Assembly: GCA_019114715.1 (NCBI GenBank)
Contig: DXEZ01000093.1
Location: 1 to 5,842, forward strand
Reading direction: 5' to 3'
Origin: Candidatus Sphingobacterium stercoripullorum
Lineage (GTDB): Bacteria; Bacteroidota; Bacteroidia; Sphingobacteriales; Sphingobacteriaceae
DNA: 5,842 bases
The notes below the pieces were generated by a model. That model saw only the letters and a program-made list of their open reading frames with translations. It made no database searches and was not told the origin of the DNA. How positions within the stretch are numbered: position 1 is the first letter of the stretch; every line of letters starts with the position of its first letter. Positions 1-5,246 of this stretch are shown here, piece by piece. A program made the translations under genes and the position numbers.

Positions 1-11
1 AAGCAAAGAAA

Positions 12-695
12 ATGATGGAATTTGATTATAACAGTACACGGTCCAAGTTAATATTGGCCGAATACGGTAGAAATGTGCAGAAGATGGTTGAGCACATCTG
101 TACATTAGAAACCAAAGAAGAAAGAAATAGATACGCACAAGTGGTCATCGATATGATGGGAGTTTTAAACCCACAGCTTCGTGACATCTCAGATTTTAAA
201 CATAAGCTTTGGGAGCACTTGCACATCATTTCGGATTATCAAATTGATGTGGACTCCCCTTATCCTATAATCTCTAGAGAGGAAAGAAGAAGGAAGCCTG
301 CTCCAATGGGCTACCCTCAGCATAGGATTAAAATCAAGCACTACGGCTATATGGTTGAAAAGCTGATCGAAAAAGCAATACAGAAGCCTGAAGGTGAGAG
401 CAGGGAGCAAATGGCTATCGCTATTGCTAACTTCATGAAGATGGCTTACGTGACTTGGAATAAAGATGCGGTGCAAGATCAACAGATCTTAGCGGACCTC
501 AGAGAGCTGTCTAATGGACTGCTGGACCTACCTCCACATACGCAGTTAACCACATTAGAGTTTAGAACGCCTCCTCCAGGGAGCAGCAGGCCTAGAACCA
601 GTAGCACTACCAATAAAAGGTCGGGCGGTCACCACAGCAGTAGAGATAATTACAGGGATAATCACAAGAAGAAGAAGAAGAAAAGAAAAGGGTAA
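12..695 (+). CDS. DUF4290 domain-containing protein
   Basis: A 227-residue protein of the DUF4290 family, which is largely confined to Bacteroidota and has no assigned biochemical role. No signal peptide or membrane segment is visible, so it is probably cytoplasmic. Residues about 1-175 are mixed charged helix-rich sequence including the family-like stretches around 13-28 (ILAEYGRNVQKMVEH) and 98-120. After about residue 186 the chain becomes low-complexity, Pro/Ser/Thr/Arg-rich, and ends in six lysines followed by RKG. That tail could bind nucleic acid or another acidic partner, which is inference. The lysine run is encoded by five perfect AAG repeats (666-680). The start has two adjacent ATG codons at 12 and 15 and an A-rich leader without Shine-Dalgarno. 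It lies 56 bases upstream of murA on the same strand, an arrangement I recall as common in this phylum. Confidence 0.85.
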   Translation: MMEFDYNSTRSKLILAEYGRNVQKMVEHICTLETKEERNRYAQVVIDMMGVLNPQLRDISDFKHKLWEHLHIISDYQIDVDSPYPIISREERRRKPAPMGYPQHRIKIKHYGYMVEKLIEKAIQKPEGESREQMAIAIANFMKMAYVTWNKDAVQDQQILADLRELSNGLLDLPPHTQLTTLEFRTPPPGSSRPRTSSTTNKRSGGHHSSRDNYRDNHKKKKKKRKG

Positions 696-732
696 GGGAT
701 TCTCTTCTAGACAAGCGTTTCAATACCCTTTT
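686..732 (+). repeat. 9-bp inverted repeat in the DUF4290-murA gap
   Basis: The arms at 686-694 and 724-732 (AAAAGGGTA and TACCCTTTT) are perfectly complementary and enclose 29 bases. The left arm overlaps the DUF4290 stop codon and the right arm ends in four T. It could form a weak attenuator or terminator between the two genes. The large loop makes a classical terminator doubtful, and murA may be transcribed through it. Confidence 0.3.
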
Positions 733-751
733 AATGGAAAAATAGTAATAA

Positions 752-2068
752 ATGGATGCATTTGAAATAATTGGAGGGAAACCTCTAAAGGGAGAAATAG
801 TCCCTCAGGGAGCAAAAAATGAAGCACTTCAAATCCTATCAGCGGTATTGCTGACGAAGGAAGTGATGACAATTTCAAACGTGCCCGATATTGTTGATGT
901 CAATCGCCTGATTGAATTACTCGGGGATTTAGGGGTAGATGTAAAACGAATCGATGCATCTACTTATGAGTTTCAAGCAAAGGATATTCGCTTAGATTAT
1001 TTTACCACCGAAGAATTTAAAGCCAAAGGTGGTGGTCTTAGAGGGTCCATCATGATTGTAGGTCCCCTTTTAGCGCGTTTTGGTAAGGCTGCAATCCCCA
1101 AACCAGGAGGAGATAAAATTGGCCGGCGTAGGTTAGATACCCACTTTTTAGGTTTACAAAAATTAGGTGCAACGTTTAATTACGATTCTAAAGAGAGCTT
1201 CTTTACCGTAGAAGGTAGCCCTTTAAAAGGTTCCTATATCTTATTAGATGAAGCCTCAGTCACTGGAACAGCAAATATTCTTATGGCTGCAGTGCTAGCC
1301 AAAGGGACAACCACCATCTATAACGCAGCATGTGAGCCGTATATTCAGCAGCTTTGTAAGATGCTCAATAGAATGGGGGCGAAAATATCAGGTATAGGAT
1401 CCAACCTATTAACAATAGAAGGAGTGGATAGCCTAGGGGGAACAAACCATAGAATGCTACCGGATATGATTGAGGTCGGTTCCTTTATGGGGCTGGCTGC
1501 GATGACCGGTTCGGAAATCACCATCAAAGATGTACAGTTCCAGGAGCTAGGCATGATTCCTAACGTGTTTTCCAAGTTAGGTATTCAATTTGAGCTTAGA
1601 GGAGATGATATCTACATACCTGCTCAAGATAGTTATACAATAGAGAGCTTTATTGACGGCTCTATATTAACCATATCCGACTCGCCATGGCCCGGGTTTA
1701 CGCCCGATTTATTGAGTATCGTAATGGTTACTGCAATACAGGCTAAAGGTAATGTTCTGATTCATCAAAAGATGTTTGAAAGCAGGTTGTTCTTTGTGGA
1801 TAAACTCATCGATATGGGGGCGCAGATTATTCTTTGCGACCCGCACCGTGCAACGGTCATAGGACTCAACAAGCAGAATGTGCTTAGAGGAATAGAAATG
1901 ACCTCCCCGGATATCAGAGCGGGAGTTTCGCTACTAATTGCGGCACTATCGGCAGAGGGTAAATCGGTGATCCACAACATCAATCAAATTGAGCGGGGCT
2001 ACCAGCATATTGAAGAACGTTTAAAAAATTTAGGGGCAGATATTCGTAGGGTTGAAAGATCATCCTAG
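752..2068 (+). CDS. murA: UDP-N-acetylglucosamine 1-carboxyvinyltransferase (MurA)
   Basis: MurA transfers enolpyruvate from phosphoenolpyruvate to the 3'-OH of UDP-GlcNAc, the first committed step of peptidoglycan synthesis, in the cytoplasm. The 438 residues are slightly longer than the 419 of E. coli MurA. Recognisable active-site elements are Lys22-Asn23 in QGAKNEAL, Arg97 in GGGLRGSI, the mobile-loop motif PKPGGDKIGRRRLDTH at 116-131, the likely catalytic Asp319 in WPGFTPD, Asp387/Arg389 in SPDIRAG, and Arg415 in IERGY. The residue matching E. coli Cys115, the fosfomycin target, is Asp121 (GAT at 1112-1114). Asp at this site is known in Mycobacterium, Chlamydia and Borrelia MurA, where activity is retained and fosfomycin fails to alkylate it. 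The ATG at 752 precedes the conserved N-terminal FEIIGGKPLKGEI strand directly. No Shine-Dalgarno is seen. yceI-like follows after 36 bases. Confidence 0.97.
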   Translation: MDAFEIIGGKPLKGEIVPQGAKNEALQILSAVLLTKEVMTISNVPDIVDVNRLIELLGDLGVDVKRIDASTYEFQAKDIRLDYFTTEEFKAKGGGLRGSIMIVGPLLARFGKAAIPKPGGDKIGRRRLDTHFLGLQKLGATFNYDSKESFFTVEGSPLKGSYILLDEASVTGTANILMAAVLAKGTTTIYNAACEPYIQQLCKMLNRMGAKISGIGSNLLTIEGVDSLGGTNHRMLPDMIEVGSFMGLAAMTGSEITIKDVQFQELGMIPNVFSKLGIQFELRGDDIYIPAQDSYTIESFIDGSILTISDSPWPGFTPDLLSIVMVTAIQAKGNVLIHQKMFESRLFFVDKLIDMGAQIILCDPHRATVIGLNKQNVLRGIEMTSPDIRAGVSLLIAALSAEGKSVIHNINQIERGYQHIEERLKNLGADIRRVERSS

Positions 2069-2104
2069 CGAATAAAAACAGCTTATTTATTTAATAAATT
2101 ACAT

Positions 2105-2734
2105 ATGAGAAAAATTGTTTTATTTACTGCTTCTATGGCTCTAGTTTTTGGGTCATGTGTGAGCAACCCTGATGGAGAAAAAGCGGAAACGACAGATTCT
2201 GTTGAGCTAACAGAACAGGTAGCTGGAGAAATCTATACGATTAATGCAGATGACTCTGAGTTGGGCTGGTTAGGATCCAAAGTTACCGGTCAACATCACG
2301 GAGTGATCAATTTTATTTCAGGTGAGTTAGTGGTTGAAGAAAAGCAACTTTTAGGAGGTCACTTTGTAATCGATATGAACAGTATCGAAAACCAAGATCT
2401 AGAGGGAGAGTACAAAGAGCAGCTAGAGAATCACTTGAAGTCGGATGACTTTTTTGCAGTAGAAACTTACCCAGAGGCAACATTTGAAATCACGGGAACT
2501 GAGGCTACAGACAATGAATTTGAAATTGTAATCTCAGGAAACTTAACTCTTAGAGGCGTGACAAAAAACATCAAGTTTAATTCACAAATCGAGGAGTTAA
2601 CCGATGAGAAGATCGTTGCTAAAGCAGATTTTAACATTGCTAGGGAAGACTGGGGAGTGAATTACGAGGGTAAGGCTGATGATTTAATTTCTAAAGAAAT
2701 AAACATCAAAGTGCACCTTGTTGCCCAGAAATAA
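2105..2734 (+). CDS. YceI-family lipoprotein
   Basis: A 209-residue exported protein with a YceI domain (about residues 43-208), a lipocalin-like beta-barrel that binds polyisoprenoid-type lipids in characterised members. The N-terminus has Arg2-Lys3, a hydrophobic stretch at 4-15 and Cys18 in VFGSC, a relaxed Bacteroidota-type lipobox. The mature protein is therefore predicted to be lipid-anchored in the cell envelope rather than free in the periplasm. A polar acidic linker (19-40) follows. Domain hallmarks are W55-LGSKVTGQHHGVINF, HLKSDDFFAVETYPEATFEI at 110-129, GNLTLRGVTKNIKF at 145-158 and the terminal FNIAREDWGVNY at 176-187. It lies 36 bases after murA and just before a likely terminator, so it may be the last gene of that transcript. 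The ligand cannot be told from sequence. Confidence 0.92.
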   Translation: MRKIVLFTASMALVFGSCVSNPDGEKAETTDSVELTEQVAGEIYTINADDSELGWLGSKVTGQHHGVINFISGELVVEEKQLLGGHFVIDMNSIENQDLEGEYKEQLENHLKSDDFFAVETYPEATFEITGTEATDNEFEIVISGNLTLRGVTKNIKFNSQIEELTDEKIVAKADFNIAREDWGVNYEGKADDLISKEINIKVHLVAQK

Positions 2735-2758
2735 AAAAACGTAAAATAATTCAGAATT

Positions 2759-2789
2759 AGGCCATTTCTTTTTAAGGTTTGGCCTTTTT
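2759..2789 (+). terminator. Probable intrinsic terminator after the YceI gene
   Basis: The arms AGGCCA (2759-2764) and TGGCCT (2780-2785) form a perfect 6-bp outer stem. Inside, CTT (2768-2770) can pair with AAG (2774-2776) after a symmetric three-base internal loop. The stem is followed at once by a T run (2785-2789). It sits 25 bases after the yceI-like stop and 24 bases before rlmH, so it probably separates two transcription units. Confidence 0.6.
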
Positions 2790-2812
2790 CTATTTGCCAT
2801 CACAATAGCCCG

Positions 2813-3286
2813 ATGAAGATAACTTTATTGTGTGTAGGGAAAACCGATGATAAGTACCTAGAGACAGGTATTCAGGAATTCCAAAAACGCCTAGGGAGGT
2901 ATATATCCTTTCAAATGTTCTGCCTGCCCGATGTGAAGAATAGCAGTAAACTGACCCAAGCTGAGTTGAAGATAAGAGAAGGGAAGCTCATCCTCAGCAA
3001 AATTAAAAGTAATGATTTCTTAGTCCTTTTAGATGAAAAGGGCAAAGAGTTCCGATCGGTAGATTTTGCAAATTACCTTGAAAAGCAAATGATCGGTAGT
3101 ATCTCGAGTATGGTTTTTGTAATTGGAGGACCCTATGGATTCGATAAACAGGTGTATGATAGAGCTCAAGGCTTGATTTCGCTATCCAAGATGACCTTCT
3201 CCCATCAAATGATTCGGTTGTTTTTTGTGGAGCAGCTTTATCGCGGCATGAGTATTCTTAAAGGCTTACCGTACCATCACGAATAA
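2813..3286 (+). CDS. rlmH: 23S rRNA (pseudouridine1915-N3)-methyltransferase RlmH
   Basis: RlmH is a SPOUT-class SAM-dependent methyltransferase that methylates N3 of pseudouridine 1915 in helix 69 of 23S rRNA on assembled 70S ribosomes. The 157-residue length is normal for the family (155 in E. coli). The start MKITLLCVGKTDDKYLE is the usual N-terminal strand. The trefoil-knot SAM site shows as FVIGGPYGF (102-110), followed by ISLSKMTFSHQMIRL (122-136), EQLYRGMSILKGLPYHHE to the C-terminus. The terminal PYHHE matches the conserved PYHRE-type ending, so the gene is complete. The ATG at 2813 gives the standard N-terminus, and the leader has no Shine-Dalgarno. It follows a likely terminator and heads a co-directional group with the small membrane peptide, the MgtC-like protein and the SPFH-tail protein. 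Confidence 0.97.
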   Translation: MKITLLCVGKTDDKYLETGIQEFQKRLGRYISFQMFCLPDVKNSSKLTQAELKIREGKLILSKIKSNDFLVLLDEKGKEFRSVDFANYLEKQMIGSISSMVFVIGGPYGFDKQVYDRAQGLISLSKMTFSHQMIRLFFVEQLYRGMSILKGLPYHHE

Positions 3287-3311
3287 ATTTTTGTATTTTA
3301 GTCATAAAAGC

Positions 3312-3317
3312 GGAGGT
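3312..3317 (+). promoter_or_regulatory. Strong Shine-Dalgarno ahead of the 43-codon gene
   Basis: GGAGGT lies four bases before the ATG at 3322. None of the six larger complete genes in the window has a comparable motif, which is normal for Bacteroidota, so its presence here supports translation of the small gene and fixes its start. Confidence 0.6.
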
Positions 3318-3321
3318 TAAG

Positions 3322-3453
3322 ATGAATCCTAATAAGTATAAAAGAGATTACAAATACAAGAGTGATGTAGGTGATAGTGATAGTCGTGCTACAACTTGGA
3401 GTATTGTAATAGGTATTGCCATTGTTTTAATTCTATATTTTTTATTCAAGTGA
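3322..3453 (+). CDS. Small single-span membrane peptide, 43 residues
   Basis: Forty-three codons from ATG 3322 to TGA 3451-3453. Residues 1-22 are highly polar, with a Tyr/Lys/Arg-rich part (MNPNKYKRDYKYK) followed by an Asp/Ser-rich part (SDVGDSDSR). Residues 26-42 are one continuous hydrophobic segment (WSIVIGIAIVLILYFLF), ending in a single Lys. This is the layout of a tail-anchored, N-in membrane peptide. Support for it being real comes from the good Shine-Dalgarno, the sharp polar/hydrophobic division, and the fit between rlmH (35 bases upstream) and the MgtC-like gene (21 bases downstream) on the same strand. I recognise no family. A role as a small partner of the neighbouring membrane proteins is possible but is only inferred from position. 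Confidence 0.7.
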   Translation: MNPNKYKRDYKYKSDVGDSDSRATTWSIVIGIAIVLILYFLFK

Positions 3454-3474
3454 TTTAGCAGTTGATATTGATTT

Positions 3475-4212
3475 ATGGAAATAACTGAATTCATTACTAG
3501 GCTTGCTGTTGCTTTTGCATTAGGAGCAGTGGTCGGACTAGAAAGGCAGTGGCGCTTAAAAAGTGCTGGGCTAAGGACCAATACGCTGGTCTCTCTAGGT
3601 TCTGCTGCCTATATATTGTTGTCCGTGCATATATTTGGAGCCAATAATGGAGACCCCTCGCGTATTGCGGCGCAGATTGTTACCGGTATTGGCTTTTTGG
3701 GCGCAGGGGTGATCATGAAAGATGGGATGAATATTCAAGGGCTAAATACGGCAGCAACCATCTGGTGTTCAGCTGCAGTAGGAGCGCTTGCAGGGATGGG
3801 ACTGTATTATCAAGCGGCCTTGGTTGGTGCAGCCATTGTATTATCGCACGTCATCTTACGCCCGGTGAGTGTGCAATTGGCGAAAATCCGGTCCTACAGG
3901 AAAACTAAAAGCCAGGAAGCGTTTTATCGCATGTTTATCTATTGCAATAATAAAATTGAGCATGAGACTAGGAGGTATTTAGTAAATCATTTTGATGATT
4001 CTGATAAGTACCTGTTACGTTCTATTGCTCATGAACCTTCCGAGAAGCACGAAAATGAAACGGTTATTACGGTGGTTTTTTCTACCGTTGGTAAGCACGA
4101 TCAGCACGTGGAGCGCTTGATAGGAATCTTAAATTTAAAGCTAGGAGTGACGAAAGCCTCATGGGCTTATATGAGTGATGAGGCTAATTATCAAAGAGAA
4201 GAAGAAGACTAA
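3475..4212 (+). CDS. MgtC/SapB family inner-membrane protein
   Basis: A 245-residue protein of the MgtC/SapB family. Family hallmarks are GLERQWRLKSAGLRTNTLVSLG starting at residue 21, GIGFLGAGVI at 71-80 and GLNTAATIWCSAAVGALAG at 89-107. The Asn91 and Cys98 in the last motif look equivalent to conserved Asn and Cys residues of Salmonella MgtC. Five membrane segments are predicted by eye: about 5-22, 37-54, 65-82, 92-108 and 110-129. A soluble C-terminal domain of about 105 residues (135-240) follows, as in MgtC-type rather than short SapB-type members. In Salmonella MgtC supports growth at low magnesium and restrains the F-type ATP synthase. In free-living bacteria the role is unclear and should not be read as virulence. 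The ATG at 3475 gives a normal N-terminus. No magnesium-responsive leader is evident, since only 21 bases separate it from the preceding small gene. Confidence 0.93.
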   Translation: MEITEFITRLAVAFALGAVVGLERQWRLKSAGLRTNTLVSLGSAAYILLSVHIFGANNGDPSRIAAQIVTGIGFLGAGVIMKDGMNIQGLNTAATIWCSAAVGALAGMGLYYQAALVGAAIVLSHVILRPVSVQLAKIRSYRKTKSQEAFYRMFIYCNNKIEHETRRYLVNHFDDSDKYLLRSIAHEPSEKHENETVITVVFSTVGKHDQHVERLIGILNLKLGVTKASWAYMSDEANYQREEED

Positions 4213-4249
4213 GTGCAGTTTGAAAGAATCAAAAATCTAAATTAATAGT

Positions 4250-4609
4250 ATGGAAATCAAACACATTCTAACCTTAGCAGTAATAGCACTGGCTATCCTG
4301 CTTAGTGCCATGTTTGGCATTCCCGCGTATCGCGTGTGGCAGCAGGAGATGGCCGGAAAAGCTAAGCTCGCCGAAGCGACGCAATCACGCCAGGTGCTTG
4401 TAGAACAAGCCCGTGCCGAGAAGGAAGCTGCTATATTGCAAGCCGAAGCCATTAAAATCATGGGCGAGGCGGCGCAAAAGTATCCCGAGTATCGCCAGCA
4501 AGAGTTTATTGGTGCATTCGGTGAGGCGCTGAAGCAAGGGAAGATCTCGCAAATTATTTACGTACCTACTGAAGGAAATATTCCTGTTTTAGAAGCAGGG
4601 AAAAGGTAG
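4250..4609 (+). CDS. Stand-alone SPFH-tail-like membrane-anchored coiled-coil protein
   Basis: A 119-residue protein with an N-terminal membrane anchor (residues about 5-24) and a motif YRVWQQEMAGKAKLAEA (27-43). An Ala/Glu/Lys/Gln-rich predicted coiled coil runs to about residue 72. The C-terminal part (about 70-119, including KYPEYRQQEFIGAF and ISQIIYVPTEG) resembles the end of stomatin/prohibitin-type SPFH proteins. The globular SPFH/Band 7 domain that should lie between anchor and coiled coil is absent. Because the motif after the anchor looks conserved in small proteins often labelled membrane protease subunit, I think this is a genuine short family rather than a deletion, but that is from memory. 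Its central part is markedly GC-rich (about 57% over 4321-4500) with CGC, GCC and GCG codons unlike the neighbours, which suggests different ancestry. It starts 37 bases after the MgtC-like gene, with no Shine-Dalgarno and no clear terminator after it. An assembly or scaffold role at the membrane is inference. Confidence 0.8.
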   Translation: MEIKHILTLAVIALAILLSAMFGIPAYRVWQQEMAGKAKLAEATQSRQVLVEQARAEKEAAILQAEAIKIMGEAAQKYPEYRQQEFIGAFGEALKQGKISQIIYVPTEGNIPVLEAGKR

Positions 4610-4628
4610 GTCGCTTACCGTATATTGA

Positions 4629-5059
4629 TGCAGTGCTCCACTTAAAGGTGTTTTTGTGGATAGGCTTTGTATTGCTCGTGAACTTTAGAGGAGTGCAAGT
4701 AGTTCTGATATAGAGTCTTTAAACGCTTTCCATAAAATTATAACGCAAAATCTTAATAGAAGTATTATCGCGGCTACAACAGGAGGAGTTCAGGATGAAG
4801 CAATTAGCGAGTCCTCTTTTTTTGTGCGTAATGACCTTCTTTAAAGGAGACTTCTGTTTTTTTAGAGTACCTCTTTAAATCCTTTTGGATTAGATCTTTG
4901 TACTTGGAGTCGAGTATGGTGTATTTTAACCAAAATGTTGAATTTCTCCTAAATAGTGAATATATTTACGATGAAAAAGTGCATGTAGACCTGGAGAATT
5001 TAGTTGAAGCTGTGCTTTATTTAGAGATTCAAATAGAATCTATCGCGCTAAAAAAGTAA
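4629..5059 (+). pseudogene. Possible decayed gene, unrecognised
   Basis: Read in one frame from 4629, the sequence gives protein-like text up to about 4835, interrupted by one TAG at 4686-4688. It includes SDIESLNAFHKIITQNLN and RSIIAATTGGVQDEAISES. A TAA at 4842-4844 ends that frame. A shift of one base between 4835 and 4841 continues directly into an open frame that runs to the TAA at 5057-5059, giving LEYLFKSFWIRSLYLESS, then VDLENLVEAVLYLEIQIES. Two abutting open stretches with reasonable codon content suggest one former coding region with a nonsense change and a frameshift. I recognise no family and see no plausible start. Open stretches of 50-75 codons can arise by chance at this base composition, so the call is weak. 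Confidence 0.25.
4916..5059 (+). CDS. Possible 47-residue small protein
   Basis: An alternative to the pseudogene reading of the same region. ATG 4916 to TAA 5057-5059 encodes 47 residues, starting MVYFNQNVEFLLNSEYIYDE and followed by an amphipathic, Leu/Val/Glu-rich segment (VDLENLVEAVLYLEIQIES, residues 24-42) that would form a helix. No signal peptide or membrane span is present and no Shine-Dalgarno precedes it. The frame is open upstream to 4835, so the ATG may be internal to a longer, broken gene. A 7-bp stem-loop (5057-5074) begins exactly at the stop codon. I do not recognise the product. Confidence 0.25.
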   Translation: MVYFNQNVEFLLNSEYIYDEKVHVDLENLVEAVLYLEIQIESIALKK

Positions 5060-5074
5060 TCGATTTTTCGATTA
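5057..5074 (+). repeat. 7-bp stem-loop at the stop of the 47-codon frame
   Basis: TAATCGA (5057-5063) and TCGATTA (5068-5074) pair perfectly around a TTTT loop. The TAA of the small reading frame forms the first three bases of the stem. There is no T run afterwards, so it is not a standard intrinsic terminator. Confidence 0.45.
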
Positions 5075-5110
5075 TATGATAAACACCCTTTTGGAAATAT
5101 TTCTAAGCTT

Positions 5111-5140
5111 CAATTACTAATCGCCCAAATTATGTAATTG
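5111..5140 (+). repeat. 11-bp stem-loop with one bulged base
   Basis: CAATTACTAAT (5111-5121) pairs with ATTA (5129-5132) plus GTAATTG (5134-5140), leaving T5133 bulged and CGCCCAA (5122-5128) as the loop. It is AT-rich and has no T tail, so a terminator role is unlikely. It is the second of four hairpins in about 190 bases. Confidence 0.45.
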
Positions 5141-5155
5141 AGAGGTGTATTTCGA

Positions 5156-5182
5156 CGTGTATTTCTTAGGTAGCTATACACG
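5156..5182 (+). repeat. 7-bp inverted repeat with 13-base loop
   Basis: CGTGTAT (5156-5162) is perfectly complementary to ATACACG (5176-5182). The left arm overlaps the second copy of a short direct repeat, GTGTATTTC at 5145-5153 and 5157-5165, 12 bases apart. It could be a protein-binding site or part of a folded RNA. Confidence 0.35.
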
Positions 5183-5210
5183 ATATTTATTCTGTATTCC
5201 AATTGGGGGT

Positions 5211-5246
5211 TAGACTTTGCCGCTAAGCCTTTTAGCGGCAAGTCTA
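5211..5246 (+). repeat. Strong 15-bp stem-loop with one bulged T
   Basis: The left arm 5211-5226 and right arm 5232-5246 are complementary over 15 pairs, with one extra T (within 5216-5218) and a GCCTT loop (5227-5231). The core GCCGC/GCGGC pairs make this the most stable secondary structure noticed in the window. Only three T follow on the plus strand and none on the minus strand, so it is a poor fit to an intrinsic terminator. Candidate roles are a structured RNA element, an end of a small palindromic repeat, or a transcript-protecting 3' structure. Confidence 0.65.

Noticed and set aside
189..482. Minus-strand open frame of 97 codons inside the DUF4290 gene
   Set aside because: It lies entirely opposite a better supported gene and its product has no recognisable features. 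The same holds for the antisense frames at 26-229, 1345-1575, 1765-1983, 3348-3581 and 4237-4461.
3454..3474. Magnesium-sensing leader (as in Salmonella mgtCBR or mgtA) ahead of the MgtC-like gene
   Set aside because: Only 21 bases separate it from the preceding small gene, leaving no room for a leader peptide with attenuator or a riboswitch.
4635..4660. Terminator after the SPFH-tail gene (CACT-TAAA-GGTG followed by five T)
   Set aside because: The stem is only four pairs including a T-G wobble. A competing pairing of TCCAC with GTGGA would absorb the T run into its loop.
4783..4823. Intrinsic terminator ending in the run of seven T at 4817-4823
   Set aside because: The only stem available is about 5 bp (GAGGA with TCCTC) across a loop of roughly 25 bases, too weak to call.
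5209..5246. Integron attC-like site, because GTTAGAC fits the GTTRRRY core
   Set aside because: In an attC site GTTRRRY should be at the 3' end and RYYYAAC at the 5' end. Here the GTT core comes first and the far end reads GTCTATT, so neither the order nor the second core fits. No integrase is present.
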